Positions 1 to 11,527 of a DNA stretch of 64,000 nt are shown in pieces. The stretch is from NCBI GenBank assembly GCA_013176395.1, contig JABMLP010000002.1, positions 372,001 through 436,000 on the forward strand, written 5' to 3'. Each line of letters opens with the position of its first letter. Position 1 is the stretch's first letter. This DNA comes from Venturia oleaginea (Eukaryota > Ascomycota > Dothideomycetes > Venturiales > Venturiaceae). Below the pieces are notes generated by a model that was given only the letters and a program-made list of their open reading frames with translations, did no database searches and was not told the origin of the DNA. A program made the position numbers and the translations under genes.

Positions 1-714
1 AATCCTCCCTCACATCGTCAACGCCGGTGTCCTAGCCTCAGCCTTCTCAGCCGGAAACAGCTACGTCTACTGCGCTTCTCGCTCTCTGTACGGTCTCGCA
101 CTAGAAGGACAAGCGCCCAAATTCCTCACCAAGACTACAAAGAACGGTGTACCCATCAACTCCGTTTTAGCAGTCCTCCTCATTGCGCTCTTGTCGTTCC
201 TCCAGGTGTCGGAAAATGCTGCGGTGGTTTTGCAGTGGTTTGTCAACTTGGTGACGGCGTCTCAGCTCATCAATTTTTCGGTCATGTGCTTCACATACAT
301 ACGTTTTTACAAGGCGTGCCACGTACAAGGACTTGATAGGAATACACTTCCATACAAGGGTTTCCTTCAGCCTTATGCCGCGTATTACGGACTTATTGGC
401 ACTTTCGTCATGACTTTTGTAGGAGGCTATACCGTTTTTCTTGAGGGACAATGGGATGTTCCTACCTTCCTCTTTTCGTGAGTTCACCAATTGGCTTTAC
501 ACGCACAGTGCTGACGAATTCTAGATATATGATGATTTTCCTGTTCCCGGTTGTTTTTATTGGATGGAAACTACTTAAACGAACGAAGTTTATTCGTGCT
601 CATGAGGTCGATTTGTTGCAGGATTTGGAGGAGATTGAGGAGTATACGAGGAACTTTGTGCCGATTCCACCGAAGAATAAAGCGCATCACTGGTTCAATA
701 AAATTTTCTCGTAG
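1..714 (+). CDS. Amino-acid permease, C-terminal part (5' end outside window)
   Basis: Plasma-membrane amino-acid/proton symporter of the fungal YAT/APC family. The frame is open from base 1 and encodes the last membrane segments, including the family-typical stretch with NSYVYCASRSLYGLA and, later, a QWFVNLVTASQLINF-like helix. The gene has a 47-bp intron at 478-524 (GTGAGT...CTAG); splicing joins a split Ser codon and leads into a last hydrophobic segment beginning YMMIFLFPVV. The charged tail ends at the stop codon at 712-714. The start, the first helices and the promoter lie outside the window. Substrate specificity cannot be read from this part. Confidence 0.9.
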
Positions 715-2127
715 ACTTGATGAATGCCGGGGATAGGGGGAGGATTGGTTGATATAGATACCATACCTACTTAGTGACGAAACGATGCAACGAAGAATTG
801 TGTTTCCCTAGCTTAGATCTATGTTCATGTTCTTATTTAGGACAGGTATCTTTATTTAAAGCATCGATTATCTAATCAAATCCAGCTCATCACGAATTCA
901 TGAGACAGCTTTAGGCAGATGAACTAACAGGTCTCTGCGCCGAAGTACTCCCATACTCCCATACTCACCATCCGAAATCAAAATCTCATCCACCATCCGC
1001 CGTCACCATTTTCAAGGCAACGATACCCCTATCTATTTACAGAGAGTGAGGGAACCCAGGGTCGGCATCGGCATCGACGGCAGCGAAGGTGGGGTGAGGT
1101 GAGGTGTTGTTTTTCTAAGCTTCAAGAAGGGTAAGTAAATTATCTATTGTAATAATACCATTAGCAGGAAGGAAGAAAGGAAGGAGATAGCCAAGGTCAT
1201 GTAGTCAGGAACTAATTACCGCATACCAGAACCCTTTTCGAGAAACCGTCTTACACCCCCACAGCAGTAGTAAAGCCGTTCCCTTTGCACGTCTAGGGAG
1301 ACACTTCTTACCGTTCACAAAGAAAGCGTCAACTCCCTATTTCATTATCTCATCATCTCGTCACCTTTCCATCCTAGCTTTCCCGCTGACTCGGTAAGAT
1401 CCGTACTTGCCATAGGTAGAATCGATAATAAGACAAGACAAACCATCGTAATCCTGGGACTCTCGATATTATTTCACAAAGTCTATGTGTCGGGATATAG
1501 CAACAAGGTACGTTTATGATAGAGCGTGGAAAATGGAAGAGATTGTGACAAGGGGTTTTGGAATATAATTATCTCTCCCCACGGAATTCTGCCATTTTTC
1601 GTGCGTTTACTTGACTGATGAGAGGTTTAGGTATCGAGAGACAGTGGGAATTCCCTGCTGGATCGGGGAATTATGTACGTAACGGGGATATCGATTGAGG
1701 TTGGTTGGTATACTGCGCGAGAAGACTGGAAAGGAGGTAAGGTGGAGGTGGTGGGAAGTAGATATCTTGGGTAGATAGCTGGCTGGAAATGAAGTGGCCG
1801 AACAATAAGGATGGTGAGGCACGGCGGGCGATGTAATGTAACTATACAATAGCAATGTAACATTCAATGCCTTCTTGTTGGCACTGGTGGAGAACCTCGA
1901 ATCGGGTCGGTTACTCGCCGATTACGCCAGTTTAATGTATTCATATGTATGGCCGATAACAAAAGTGTGAATGCTCATATAGAAAAAAGAAGGCAGCAGG
2001 TGCTCATTGAAACAGCCGTAAAGATTGTTTCCATGACAGTAGCTGAATATAAATTTCTACCGTGGTGAATCAAGCAAGTCCCTCGGGATCACGCTCTCAC
2101 ATCCACTCAATCACTTTTCTCCTCCTC
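715..2127. other. Intergenic, no supported gene
   Basis: About 1.4 kb between the permease and the next gene. It contains only short frames without recognisable domains, plus purine-rich patches near 1080-1190. It probably holds the 3' untranslated region of the permease gene. Confidence 0.6.
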
Positions 2128-2604
2128 CTATTTCTTCTTCTTAACATCGACGACAGAGGCCGAATTGGGGACCTCTGGAGCTGTGGGCTTTCCAGAAGAA
2201 GCGCTTGCTCCTCCAGTCTTTGACTTCTCCTTTTCCATTTCAGCGATAGTATTGGTGACTGAGTCCTTGGTTCCACGCTCCGAGTCGGGCATCGCATCTT
2301 TGACCGTCATTCCCTTTTCGCCTCCCTCCGCTTCTTTCCAATAAGTTCTATCTTTTGGATCGGGCATCAGCGCAAGGGCTTCGACTCTAGAGGCAAGAAT
2401 GTGCTTGAGCGATTTTCCAGCGTTTGCAAGACCGGTGATGACTGCAGAGTTGACAGGCTTATGGGCTCGACGTGGTGGCGGGTTCGGATCGGCCATGGCT
2501 GGGTTTATCGAGCCATCAAAGGCCATTGAGAGTGCTATCGCAGTCATGAGAGCATCGTCGCGAGCCCGCTTGTCGCTCTTCTCGTTATTCTTCTTGTCAG
2601 ACAT
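2128..2604 (-). CDS. Hypothetical 158-aa lysine-rich protein
   Basis: Single-exon frame on the minus strand. The methionine at 2602-2604 (MSDKKNNEKSDKRARDDA) is preferred to an upstream one at 2709, whose extra residues look like non-coding sequence. The protein is hydrophilic: a charged N-terminus, a short Ala/Met-rich helix (DALMTAIALSMAF), a central NAGKSLKHILASRVEALAL segment and a KKKK C-terminus. There is no signal peptide or membrane span. I do not recognise a family. The composition suggests a small nuclear or cytosolic protein, but that is an inference. Confidence 0.55.
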   Translation of the reverse strand: MSDKKNNEKSDKRARDDALMTAIALSMAFDGSINPAMADPNPPPRRAHKPVNSAVITGLANAGKSLKHILASRVEALALMPDPKDRTYWKEAEGGEKGMTVKDAMPDSERGTKDSVTNTIAEMEKEKSKTGGASASSGKPTAPEVPNSASVVDVKKKK

Positions 2605-3029
2605 CGTGCTTGAGATTCGTGTGAGAACTTGTGATGATAGAAGAGCTGTAAATATGTGCCAACAGGTATGGGTATGGCTCCAGAATACTGTAAATGACGT
2701 TGTGTGCAAATGAGGGATTGGGGGTCCGAAACAATAAGTAGCCGAAAACGGGTGTCCTTGTCTGACGCAGAAGATATTTAGGGGCTTAATAGTGAAGCAG
2801 AATCTTGTTGTATCTGTGAAAAGTGTGTTGGAAATAAATGTGTCTCTCTGTTTGGAGGGTTGCTGGGAGAATGGTGGAAAAACAATCAGCCTACCTGTTT
2901 TTCTGACATGTTACCACGGAATAACTGGTATCGCCCAGGAGAAGGTGCAACCCTTTCCAACATCATGATATGACACTACAACTCATCTTTTCTTGCCGAT
3001 CTAGCCCAGTCCAGAGGAGAAATTTGAAA
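2605..3029. other. Intergenic
   Basis: Upstream region of the minus-strand gene ending at 2604. No open frame of note and no repeats were seen. Confidence 0.5.
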
Positions 3030-4100
3030 GAGCGATAGAGGTGTTCGGCGTTAGAAAACTCGCCGGACTAAGAAATCTGCAACGTGACTTAGATGACCAG
3101 GACCTTCGAAATGCCATCTGGACACTAAATGAAGCATGTTATATTCTAAGAGTAGTGTTAGTAGACAAGATTCACGAACGTAGTCTTCTATTCATCACTC
3201 CATCAAGTTATCCAGACTCGCAGACACCTTGGGTGCGACGGCACTGGATGACTATGGCGCATGACTTAAACCCTAGCTTAGCATCGTGTAAGAATGGGTA
3301 GTTGAGGACGTATGATCATGTCGCAAGCAGGACCAGGGGCTGGAAAATAATTGCCAGAAATTTTCCATCTTGCGTTGGGAGCATGAGCTACTGGCTTTGA
3401 TTTGTGCAGCAGAGCGCCCTGGAACCGAATAAAATTCTGGTTTTAACGTCGTTTGAAGAACGGTCAAAGGATAAGAAAGTTGTGATCCCAACCGGAATCT
3501 TGCAAATATCTTGAAGATGCGTGCCTTCCCGTTGTTCAGATCTGAAGTGCCAATATTGTAGTGACACCGATCTCGATACGAAAATAAGCTTTGTGTCTCC
3601 TATCAAGTATGAGGGAACAGTATCGCCGGATCAGTGAAGAGGGGGCGTCGTGATCTCTAATCGCGTGTCAATGTGGCGGCAGTGGCGATAGCGAGTGTTC
3701 TCAGGCCTAGCTGGCCGTTGCTGTCATACATAGTCTACTGGAAAGAACTTCCAGACACTGGTTCCAAAGCATGAATGCAGGACGGCGTCACAAAATCTGG
3801 GCACCAGATGTCGTTCAGCACTACGCTCGCGAGATTGCCAATTCTGGATGTTTTGGGAGATGATGAACCTCGGATCGATATTGATGATTTTAAGGCTAAA
3901 TTGCCGGAGAGTTTGTGACCACCATCGAAGAAGAAGGCGCGCAACGCCATTGAAGTTTCGTTTGGGCAACCGCTGTCTGAGGAAGAATCGGTACGAAGAA
4001 GTGGAAAGCCCTATGGAGAGCCCTCAGGCCATGTCTGTCTACGTCCAATTAGCCATGCTCTCTCCGTAAACACACATTCTCCCCACATACTTTGCTACAC
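3030..4100 (+). pseudogene. Decayed coding region, family not recognised
   Basis: Protein-like stretches lie on the plus strand in changing frames and are interrupted by stops. 3041-3301 reads through LAGLRNLQRDLDDQDLRNA and WTLNEACYILRVVLVDK. Near 3370-3430 a stretch with LRWEHELLALICAAERPG appears, followed by a stop. 3840-3918 gives ILDVLGDDEPRIDIDDFKAK, then a TGA at 3916-3918. The same frame continues with PPSKKKARNAIEVSFGQPLS and EEESVRR. Together these look like one gene of about 1 kb broken by stops and frameshifts. No domain could be named. Confidence 0.4.
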
Positions 4101-4168
4101 CATCGCCAATTGCTTACGATTTGCATTGTCCATAAACCAGCAGAATTTCCCATCATCCATCTCCAACA

Positions 4169-5109
4169 ATGCCATCAAAAGGAGCCAAAACCCGAGCCGC
4201 GAAAAGAAGCCAAGGGAAGAACAAGGCCAAAGCCAAGGAGGCGGCCGAAGCCAAGGAGAAGGGCCAAGGCGAGGATGATACTCAGGCCAAGGAAGAAGAG
4301 CTCCATGCCGATACCAAGCCGAAAGATGCTGAAGACTCGGACGATTCGTTTGAAGAGTCCCAAGAGGTGCAGGGTCCCGACTTCCACCTTGCAGCGGAAG
4401 TTATATCGATCTGGGATCTACAGTCAATCATGGATCTGTATCACGGTACCAAGTTCTCTATCATTTTCCTAGCAGAGGATCTCGACACCGATCAGAATCT
4501 CAAGGAGCTTATAGCTGATGTGAGAGACGACAAAGTGCAGTCCCTTATCGCCCTGCCTGTTACAGCAATAATCTAATCTTCTGCTAGACCAGGCTGCGAG
4601 CTTCGCAAATACGATGTCTTCCGCGATGGCTTGAAAGAACATGACGGGAAGGTTGTCGGGCAGTAAGTATCTCGATTCGGCCCATAGATCAAAAGCGTGC
4701 TCAGATGTTCGATAGCTTCATCGAAGCCGAGTACATAAACCATAGCACGGCGAAGAGGGCCTTCGACTATGTGAGCAAGAAGTACCCCGACCAGGTACTC
4801 GTGTTTCCCGCAGAGAGTCGTTTCTCGAAGTGCATCTTCCGAGTACACTTGCCGCGATATGTCTTCGAAAATGATCTTGTTGACGACATCGATTGGCGAT
4901 GCCCTCCGAATATGTTTGACGACGACGCCTGGGTTCTGAAGGAGATTCCTGTGTTCCCAGCATTATTGGCGTTCTGCCACGAGCAGCTTGGGGAAAAGGC
5001 GAGCCGAAACGTGCTGGCTTCAAATGAGCGGCTTCTAACGGCACTTTCGATCCTTCTTCTCCACGATCATCCTGAGTTGGTGGCAGAAGAAATTGATAAG
5101 GGCACATGA
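4169..5109 (+). CDS. Hypothetical protein, three probable exons
   Basis: The first exon starts at ATG 4169 and encodes a Lys/Ala-rich N-terminus (KNKAKAKEAAEAKEKGQG) and an acidic middle (DAEDSDDSFEESQEVQG). A second coding block at about 4589-4654 (PGCELRKYDVFRDGLKEHDG) and a third at 4705-5109 (IEAEYINHSTAKRAFDYVSK ... VFPAESRFSKCIFRVHLPR) follow. The junctions are awkward. In-frame joining of blocks 1 and 2 needs a GTCCCT donor at 4540 or a non-standard acceptor. The strong GTAAGT donor at 4663 puts block 3 out of frame, whereas a weak GTCGGG donor at 4655 keeps it. Either the exact splicing differs or the gene is starting to decay. No known domain was recognised. Confidence 0.5.
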
Positions 5110-5368
5110 TAGACGAGAGAGCATTGGAATAAGCTATTTCTGATGTTGCGTGAGGACAAATGCATGGAAGAAAAGCGTAAGTGAGGGATAGCAAGGCAGT
5201 AAGCGAAGAATGTAGGTTCATGTGGAGCAAGATGAGAGACAGAGAGAGACTGAGGGTGGAAGACTGAAATTGGTTCAAGCACGTGATACAAAGATTTGCT
5301 GCCAATGCAATCTCAAACCATCCTAGGTTTTTCTAACATCAGCCATACACATCAAAGCCAACTCTTTC

Positions 5369-6286
5369 ATGCGCAATTTGTCGGGGTCAAATCCTCTCTA
5401 TCCCTTGCTCAAGCACAAACCCTTCGTACCGCGACAATCATGTCTCCATAGACAAGCTGCCATCGCCCTCTACAGGGCCCTTCTCACCCAATGTCGCGCC
5501 TCCCCCCTCCCCCAGGAGGACAAAGTGTCTATACAACATATCGTTCGTAACCGTTTTCACGCAAACAGAGACAAAATAAGCAGCCGCCTCTTGAAACTCC
5601 ACTTCAAAGCCGGCTACAAAGCCCTCGACTATCTCGATGGCGCCGCCGCAAACGATGCGCCCAGCATCACCACCATAAAAACCTACCTCTCCCAAACGCC
5701 CCAGCACCTAAAGGATCCCAGACCTCCTCCACCTCCACCGCGCAAAATCCCACAGGACCACTACCCACCACCTCCCGAACACAAATTTTTGTCCAACTTC
5801 CCTCGTCCGCACGTAGAAGGCATCCGCAAGGTCCCCTTTTACGTGCCCACTTCAATCGCCTCCTTCGTGCGCTACAAAAAACCACAACCCTACACCCTCT
5901 CCCGCACAATAAGGCAAACCATACTGCAAAGACAGGCTCGTCTCGATTACCAGGAACGATTGAAATCTTACCACCAACCGCTTGCAGCCTACGAGGATAT
6001 TTGGAACGATATCATAAAACGAACGTTTGGGATTAAAGACGATGGAACCTTTTGGCGCCCCATGGCCGATTGCTGGCTTCAGGTATCACGTGAATTGGGG
6101 GAGGCAGAGGAGAAGGCTTTAGCATCGGCGAAGGTGAAGTGGGATATTGTGCAGCAGGAGAAGGCGTTGGCGATCAAGGAGCGGGACGAGCGTAGACGGG
6201 TTGCTTGGGAGAAGAGGCAGGAGAGGTATAGACTTGAGGGACGTTTTTCGTCTGGTGCAGAAGCTACCATTCAAAAGGAAGCATAG
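5369..6286 (+). CDS. LYR-motif (Complex1_LYR / DUF1763-type) protein
   Basis: Single-exon 305-aa protein. Near residues 31-40 it carries the LYR signature in the context AAIALYRALLTQCRASPLPQ, followed by a basic amphipathic helix (HIVRNRFHANRDK), as in mitochondrial LYR proteins that bind acyl-carrier protein and assist respiratory-complex or iron-sulfur assembly. The middle is proline-rich (residues about 116-135). A conserved-looking block with KVPFYVPTSIASFVRYKKPQ and a C-terminal coiled coil rich in Lys/Glu/Arg follow. The N-terminus before the LYR motif is basic, compatible with mitochondrial import. The start is the first ATG. The family call is firm; the exact assembly role is unknown. 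Confidence 0.75.
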   Translation: MRNLSGSNPLYPLLKHKPFVPRQSCLHRQAAIALYRALLTQCRASPLPQEDKVSIQHIVRNRFHANRDKISSRLLKLHFKAGYKALDYLDGAAANDAPSITTIKTYLSQTPQHLKDPRPPPPPPRKIPQDHYPPPPEHKFLSNFPRPHVEGIRKVPFYVPTSIASFVRYKKPQPYTLSRTIRQTILQRQARLDYQERLKSYHQPLAAYEDIWNDIIKRTFGIKDDGTFWRPMADCWLQVSRELGEAEEKALASAKVKWDIVQQEKALAIKERDERRRVAWEKRQERYRLEGRFSSGAEATIQKEA

Positions 6287-6877
6287 GTTTGCATAGTATA
6301 TGATCATGATCTCGTCTGCACGGAGTTGTGTGAAGAGAGCACTTGATGTTGCTACCAAATGACATGTAGACATAGTGAGTGCATCTCTCATCTCTCTGGG
6401 TGGGAAATGCACAACGGAACTGCTCGCTTGCTTGGTTGTGGAACCGGGGATGTACACGATAATTGTTTAATATGATAGGCACTCGCCCATTCCAGCTCGA
6501 CCTCGCAATCTCATGATTGTCCCCACGCTTCAAATCCCGACCCCGATGGGATTGGCATGTAATCGTGGAATCAATGTTGGCTTTACTTGCCCATTACTTC
6601 ATGGAGTGCGGAATTCACTATTGAGAACGGTGGAAAAGATGGTTTGGACGAAAGCATTCTATTAATTCAAAGAGTGCAGAAAGACAGGATCAAGACAAAC
6701 GCTCCGATGAATAACACAATTCGTTCATCCGAGGAATCTCCATGCCAGCTAATCCATCAAATCATTACTAAACACCACGGATATCATCAGTCACATGGAA
6801 CCAACGCGATAATCCGTCTTCCCACCTCGTCATTATCATCATTTATGTCACACCGCTCCAGCCGTTGGGGATGTGGC
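6287..6877. other. Intergenic, convergent gene ends
   Basis: Lies between two convergent genes. Only short frames without protein-like composition; presumably 3' untranslated sequence. Confidence 0.5.
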
Positions 6878-7564
6878 TTACTCTCCGATAGAGTTATGGC
6901 AGACCCAGGATAGCCAAGGGAAATCCATGTTCCCGTCGCGTTGCATACCTCGTAAGTCATCGTAGTTCTTTGCGACATAGAGGGCCATTTGTCCGTCGTT
7001 GCCTACGGCGCAGTCTGGGTTGTTGTAGACCTGGCTGCGAGAAATATTAGTTTTGGATAATGGGAGCGGTAGGAAATGACGAGATTGTGGTGAACAGGGG
7101 TGGAGACGAATAAATGAGCGATGGAGTCGTTGTTACAGACGATGGGATGAGTGGAGAGGAGGTATAAAGGGAGAGGAAACTTACCACACAGTCCGCTCTG
7201 GAAGATAAACACCAGCGCTCTGACTCAAGATCGGTGTACCAATACAGTAATTATTCTGCATTGGTTGTTCGGTGCAGATACCATTATGGTTTGCCAGGTC
7301 GCAGAGAGTCATGGTCCAGAGATCACTACGGGTGGCGAGGTCGGTGGGTGTATGTACTGGACGTGGAAGAATGGGGATGGGACCATGAGTATGAGGATCT
7401 CCGGAACTAATGTCGGTCGTGGCGTTATAGTTTGTAACGTTGGAGTGTGGGAGATAATCCCACTGGCCCGGGACGTAATATTTGGGCTGGTTAGGGGTCG
7501 GCAGGCCAGCAACGGTGGAAATTAGGAAACCGGAGATGGCGAGGAGAATGGTGGTGAATTGCAT
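6878..7564 (-). CDS. Small secreted six-cysteine protein, paralogue A
   Basis: Two exons (7564-7185 and 7034-6878) separated by a 150-bp intron with a GTAAGT donor and CGCAG acceptor; 178 aa. The start MQFTTILLAISGFLISTVAG is a clear signal peptide, so the protein should be secreted. After a Pro/Thr/His-rich spacer, the C-terminal domain has six cysteines in the contexts TLCD, GICTEQPM, NNYC, TVCQVYNNPDC and SWVCHNS. It shares signal-peptide style, cysteine order and intron phase (the intron splits the fourth Cys codon, TG|C) with the gene at 8660-9314, so the two arose by duplication. No known enzymatic motif. Candidate effector or surface protein, by inference. Confidence 0.8.
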
Positions 7565-8659
7565 TTTAGGTGTTGGGGTTGCTGGTGAGAAGGTTAGTCA
7601 ATAGACCATCTGTGATACCTAAGTTTGGATTCGAACTAACTAGATAGCAAAGATGTTTTTTCCTTGGAAGATGTTGTTGGTGAACGTGAAAAGGATTAAG
7701 AGATGGGAGAGCGGCATCTTAAAGGCTTTATTTATCCTCCCAGTTTGCTGAGGCCGGGTGGATGCTGAGACAAGATGCAAACACCCGCATACCGCTCAAT
7801 AATGAGTTTGAGGTTGGGAAAAGTTGAGAGCTATGGTGAATCTACCTTGCCGTCAATTTCTGTTTTGGAGTAAGCTGACTGGAAATACACAGGTGGATTT
7901 GAGAGGTCAAGAAGGTATATACACACGATCACGCCAAAATTACGTCTGCCGTGAATATCAAAATACCTTTTAGTGGCGCTATGGCGATCAGTCGTCCTAA
8001 GGCGGGGTTCCATAAGGTACCGTAATAGAAGTATTGGGTGCTGTGTTGTAACAGTCACAACACCTAATTCTTATTATTACTTCGCGTTCAACCCGCGTGT
8101 TGTGCGACTTCCGTAATTTCGTTCTTCATTTTTGGGTCACCTGGACATGGCATCTGTCGATTGTGATAAGATTATGGCGACTTCGAAAAAGGAGATAGCC
8201 AGAAATGGTGAGTATCAGTGGAGAAGGTGATCCCTTCATGGTTTGAACAAGTTGGCGGCAGAAGATTCATATTGAGACTTAACGTGTGGTAATGTAGCCT
8301 TTTCATGCTGTTAGCCCGAGGACCATGGTGCAAGAGCCCGTAAAGTGAGGCCTGAGAATTTGTTCCCGGCCAGCTGAAAGTGGCAAATTTTGGGTATGTG
8401 AAATCCTGATGAGCAAGAGAGCATTTTCGGCTAATTCATGGTCCTCATTGGATGTAGTGTTCTACTCTCTGCATGAGTTTCCATATAACCTTCTCGTATA
8501 ACTCCCATTTCATGAGAACCCAGCTTGCCCCAGAGAGACCATCCACCAATCCCCGGTGAAATCTAGAGTCATACCAGTGTGATTTTTGTCCATCCTCCAC
8601 GCCCAGAAAGCCGATTGTGCAGTTCACGACTTTGACATGACGATGTTTTCAGACAACAC
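7565..8659. other. Intergenic between the two secreted-protein paralogues
   Basis: Upstream region of paralogue A and downstream region of paralogue B. No supported gene; only short frames. Confidence 0.5.
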
Positions 8660-9314
8660 TCAAGAGAAGTCGTCACACAACCAACCGCGAGGTATGAAGG
8701 TCATACCAGCAGCCTGCAAGTCATCGGTATTCTCCCATCTCCAAATCCAGAGGTCATTGATGTCGCCGGTCATGTGGCACTCGTCGTTGTTGAAGACCCA
8801 GCTATGAATTCTAGTGAGTAATGCCCACAAAGTAGAAAGCACAGGATTTTTTTTACCATTGAGTTGTTCCCCACATATACAATGATCGCGTACTGGTGAG
8901 GATTGGGAATGACTGGCACCTGTTCTTCTCCATTGGCACGTCGACACAAGTGCCCGCGCGGTGGGTTTTGTCGCAGAGAGTGATAGTGAAGAGTTCTGCG
9001 TCCTTGGAGGCAACCTCGGTGGTTGTGTCGACGGAGCGGCGCTTGCCGTCCTCGTGGCAGTCGTGTCCCTTGTCTGCACCAACGATGCCCATAGCTGAAC
9101 GGCGGTGCTTGTCATCGCGGTAGTTGGGTTCGAGGCGTGGGTCTCCGCCAACGTCACCTGGACCAGGCACAAAGTGAGTGAGGCTGTTCATGATACTGCC
9201 TTGGATGCCCAAGCCGGTGGACTCAGAGACAAGTCCATCGCCAGGAGTGGGCAAGGCCACGGTGACAGAGGAGAGCAGGCCAAGAGCAGCAGCTAGAATG
9301 GTAGTGAGCTGCAT
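8660..9314 (-). CDS. Small secreted six-cysteine protein, paralogue B
   Basis: Two exons (9314-8857 and 8801-8660), 55-bp intron, 199 aa. The start at 9312-9314 (MQLTTILAAALGLLSSVTVA) gives a signal peptide; an upstream in-frame methionine would place extra residues before it. The pro-like region carries dibasic sites (KHRRS, KRRS) that could be Kex2 cut sites. The C-terminal domain aligns with paralogue A: TLCD, GTCVDVPM, KNRC, TTQCWVFNNDEC and WLCDDFS. There is one extra cysteine in the spacer (HDCHEDG). The intron again falls inside the fourth conserved Cys codon. Function unknown; a secreted cysteine-stabilised domain is supported. Confidence 0.82.
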
Positions 9315-10197
9315 GATAGCAGAGAGTGCGCTGTACACGGTTAGTAGATGTTAGTCGTGTCGGTGGCTGAGAAATAATTACGAGGCAAGGTGAGATGACT
9401 TCAGCCTGGGGTGTGCTGAGTCGAGAGGAGGTGGAGAGATAGTAATTGAGGTGAAGGGGTTTGGAAGAAAGCTACAGAGAAGGAGGAGGTCTTTATGCTA
9501 TTCAGTCGAGTATTATTAACATCGTCGGGTGAGGCTTAAGCACTAAACAAGTCAATAACAAGTGGGTCCTTTACATCACGTGTTAGCACCACAGTGTGCT
9601 CGAATGTTATGATATGCCTTGGGTGGGTCAGCGTTTTTGGACAGGTAAGTGTTGTTGATAGCAGAGGTCAGTACTTTTGAAAGCACCAAATGAATCACAG
9701 GTAACGGATACAGGGAAAGTCACGATGACGAAACTTGGCTGCCAATCAGGCCAATCAGGCCACCAGTTCAGCTCCCTTTCGTACTTTTTCCGCCAGATCG
9801 AATACAAAAGTTGCCATAAATATGGTGATATTGATACACAGGTTAAGTGAAGAATAGGTTTCAGCTATTCGTTGAAAGGACATAGATCGAAGGCCGGAAG
9901 ATGTGATAGTGAAGTATTTTGATTGATTGCTTGTGCCTGCTTCAAACATTTCGGCCTGAATTGGAGCCTCTAATGCACCAGACTCTCAAGTCGATGCTAC
10001 AGAAGTAACCATTAACCGTCGGTGCAAGTTTCTAATCCTATTGATGACCTTTTTCCAGTCCCAGTCCAGCAGGAGTGCTGTTTGGGTGAACATTGCTGTT
10101 AAGGTATCTGTGGCCGGAGTCAGACGAGGAAAAACAATAGCCGCGAAATGCTTTACTCCCACTCACTTACTTGTCGCCCTCTTGTCTGCTCGAAGCG
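9315..10197. other. Intergenic
   Basis: Upstream region of paralogue B. No convincing coding frame or RNA gene found. Confidence 0.5.
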
Positions 10198-10953
10198 CTA
10201 CTCCTCCCTCGTGCACTTCGGCCTATCTTTGGCATGAATATGGTATCGACAACAATCAGTCAACCAAGGTTCCTTACGACTCTTCGATCTGCCAGTCTTA
10301 GATTGATCCTGACGCACCCTCGTAAGCTCGTCCATGAGTGCCTTGGACACTTCCAGTAAGAGTTCTTTGGGATAATGATCCGCCTCCTCGGAGAGCAACT
10401 CAGACGCTTCATAGTGCACCAGTATATCCACCATAAGTGTTCGAAGTGGGGATGTTGGAGAAAGAAACTCGAAGATGTCTGGAATATTGGTTGTGGGTAG
10501 CCGCCCTTCACACTCCATCCAATCAATGATGGCGTCCATGACTGTGTTCTGAAAAGCGTGATCTTGTATAGCGTCTCCCAGGAAGTACAGATTGCAGAGC
10601 AGTATTGCCTCTTTTTGATTTTTATCGGAATCTTCTTTATCGAAATCAGTGTAGACCTTGCCAGAGTAAAGCCAATCAACGTAGAGGGCAAACTGGTCTG
10701 GGTCCTGTTCGGGTAGTCGGACAACGCCTTCGTCTTTCTCTTTGAAATTCCCGTTCAAGGCTTTAGCGAAGAAGTCGGAAGACTTGGAAAGGCGATCGCG
10801 ATGAATGTGGTAAGGTTTTTCGTTTTCTCCCACCAGAACTTGGGTCAGCGGGAGCTCGAAATTTAACCAGGAGATATTAGCAGAGTGACAGTGAGGAACT
10901 TCTTGATGAAAAGGAACGACCGACACCGCTCCATCGGTCGTGCTCTTCCTCAA
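10198..10953 (-). CDS. BTB/POZ-domain protein
   Basis: 251-aa single-frame protein. The BTB fold begins around residue 35: TQVLVGENEKPYHIHRDRL, then SSDFFAKALNGNFKEKDEG, VVRLPEQDPDQFALYVDWLY and SGKVYTDFD, matching the fungal BTB pattern in which a Leu-rich dimerisation module receives a peptide-binding tail. It continues with the usual helices (AILLCNLYFLGDAIQDHAFQ) and a basic C-terminus. BTB proteins of this kind often act as dimers or Cul3 adaptors; the partner here is unknown. The first residues before the fold are unusual and an upstream exon is possible. Its decayed copy lies directly upstream at 11528-12180. Confidence 0.78.
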   Translation of the reverse strand: MRKSTTDGAVSVVPFHQEVPHCHSANISWLNFELPLTQVLVGENEKPYHIHRDRLSKSSDFFAKALNGNFKEKDEGVVRLPEQDPDQFALYVDWLYSGKVYTDFDKEDSDKNQKEAILLCNLYFLGDAIQDHAFQNTVMDAIIDWMECEGRLPTTNIPDIFEFLSPTSPLRTLMVDILVHYEASELLSEEADHYPKELLLEVSKALMDELTRVRQDQSKTGRSKSRKEPWLTDCCRYHIHAKDRPKCTREE

Positions 10954-11527
10954 TTGGCGCGTGCTTGATCTGGGACTGTCTTTCGCTTGATAATCAGTAC
11001 AAGTTGCGACAATTATGTCTCGTGGGCACTTACTTGGACATGATGAGTGCTGGCCTGCAATCCTATCGTGAAGCTAACGCTTCGCCTCAAGCTTACGTAG
11101 ATGTAAAAGGTGTTAGGGTGAAGGTTGGGCAGATCCAACCTGAATTCCGTTGTTAATAGCGCGTTAGGAGTAGACAAACCAGTAAACAACAACATTAGCT
11201 TCCTTAGCAACGAATATTCCGCTCATTTGACAACTTGGGAATATGTCAGGACAAACGGCATGACGTAAAAGTAACTTGAATTGGTTTCGTATCTTTTATG
11301 AAGAGCCCGTTTTTTCCTCTCTGGATCTAAAAGCGCTTGTAATGCCCTTGAGTCTTCGCCATTTAGACACCGTGGCTTGTTCAAAATTTCGTATTCCTCG
11401 ATTCCACTTTTGCCACCGATTTCGTAATGAGTGTCCAGCTCGTCGAAATTATTTCCATCATGACAAGAGTGACAAGAGAGCAAACCAGCGACTGGGTGTT
11501 CCAGTAACCCCAGTCATCGCCTTCTCA
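10954..11527. other. Intergenic between BTB gene and BTB pseudogene
   Basis: Contains one minus-strand frame at 11223-11483 (86 codons, with LQALLDPERKKRALHKRYE) that could be a displaced tail of the decayed copy. It is not supported as a gene. Confidence 0.4.

Noticed and set aside
5438..5909. Minus-strand frames opposite the LYR gene
   Set aside because: The plus-strand frame has a recognised LYR motif and consistent composition; the antisense frames are Gly/Val-rich shadows.
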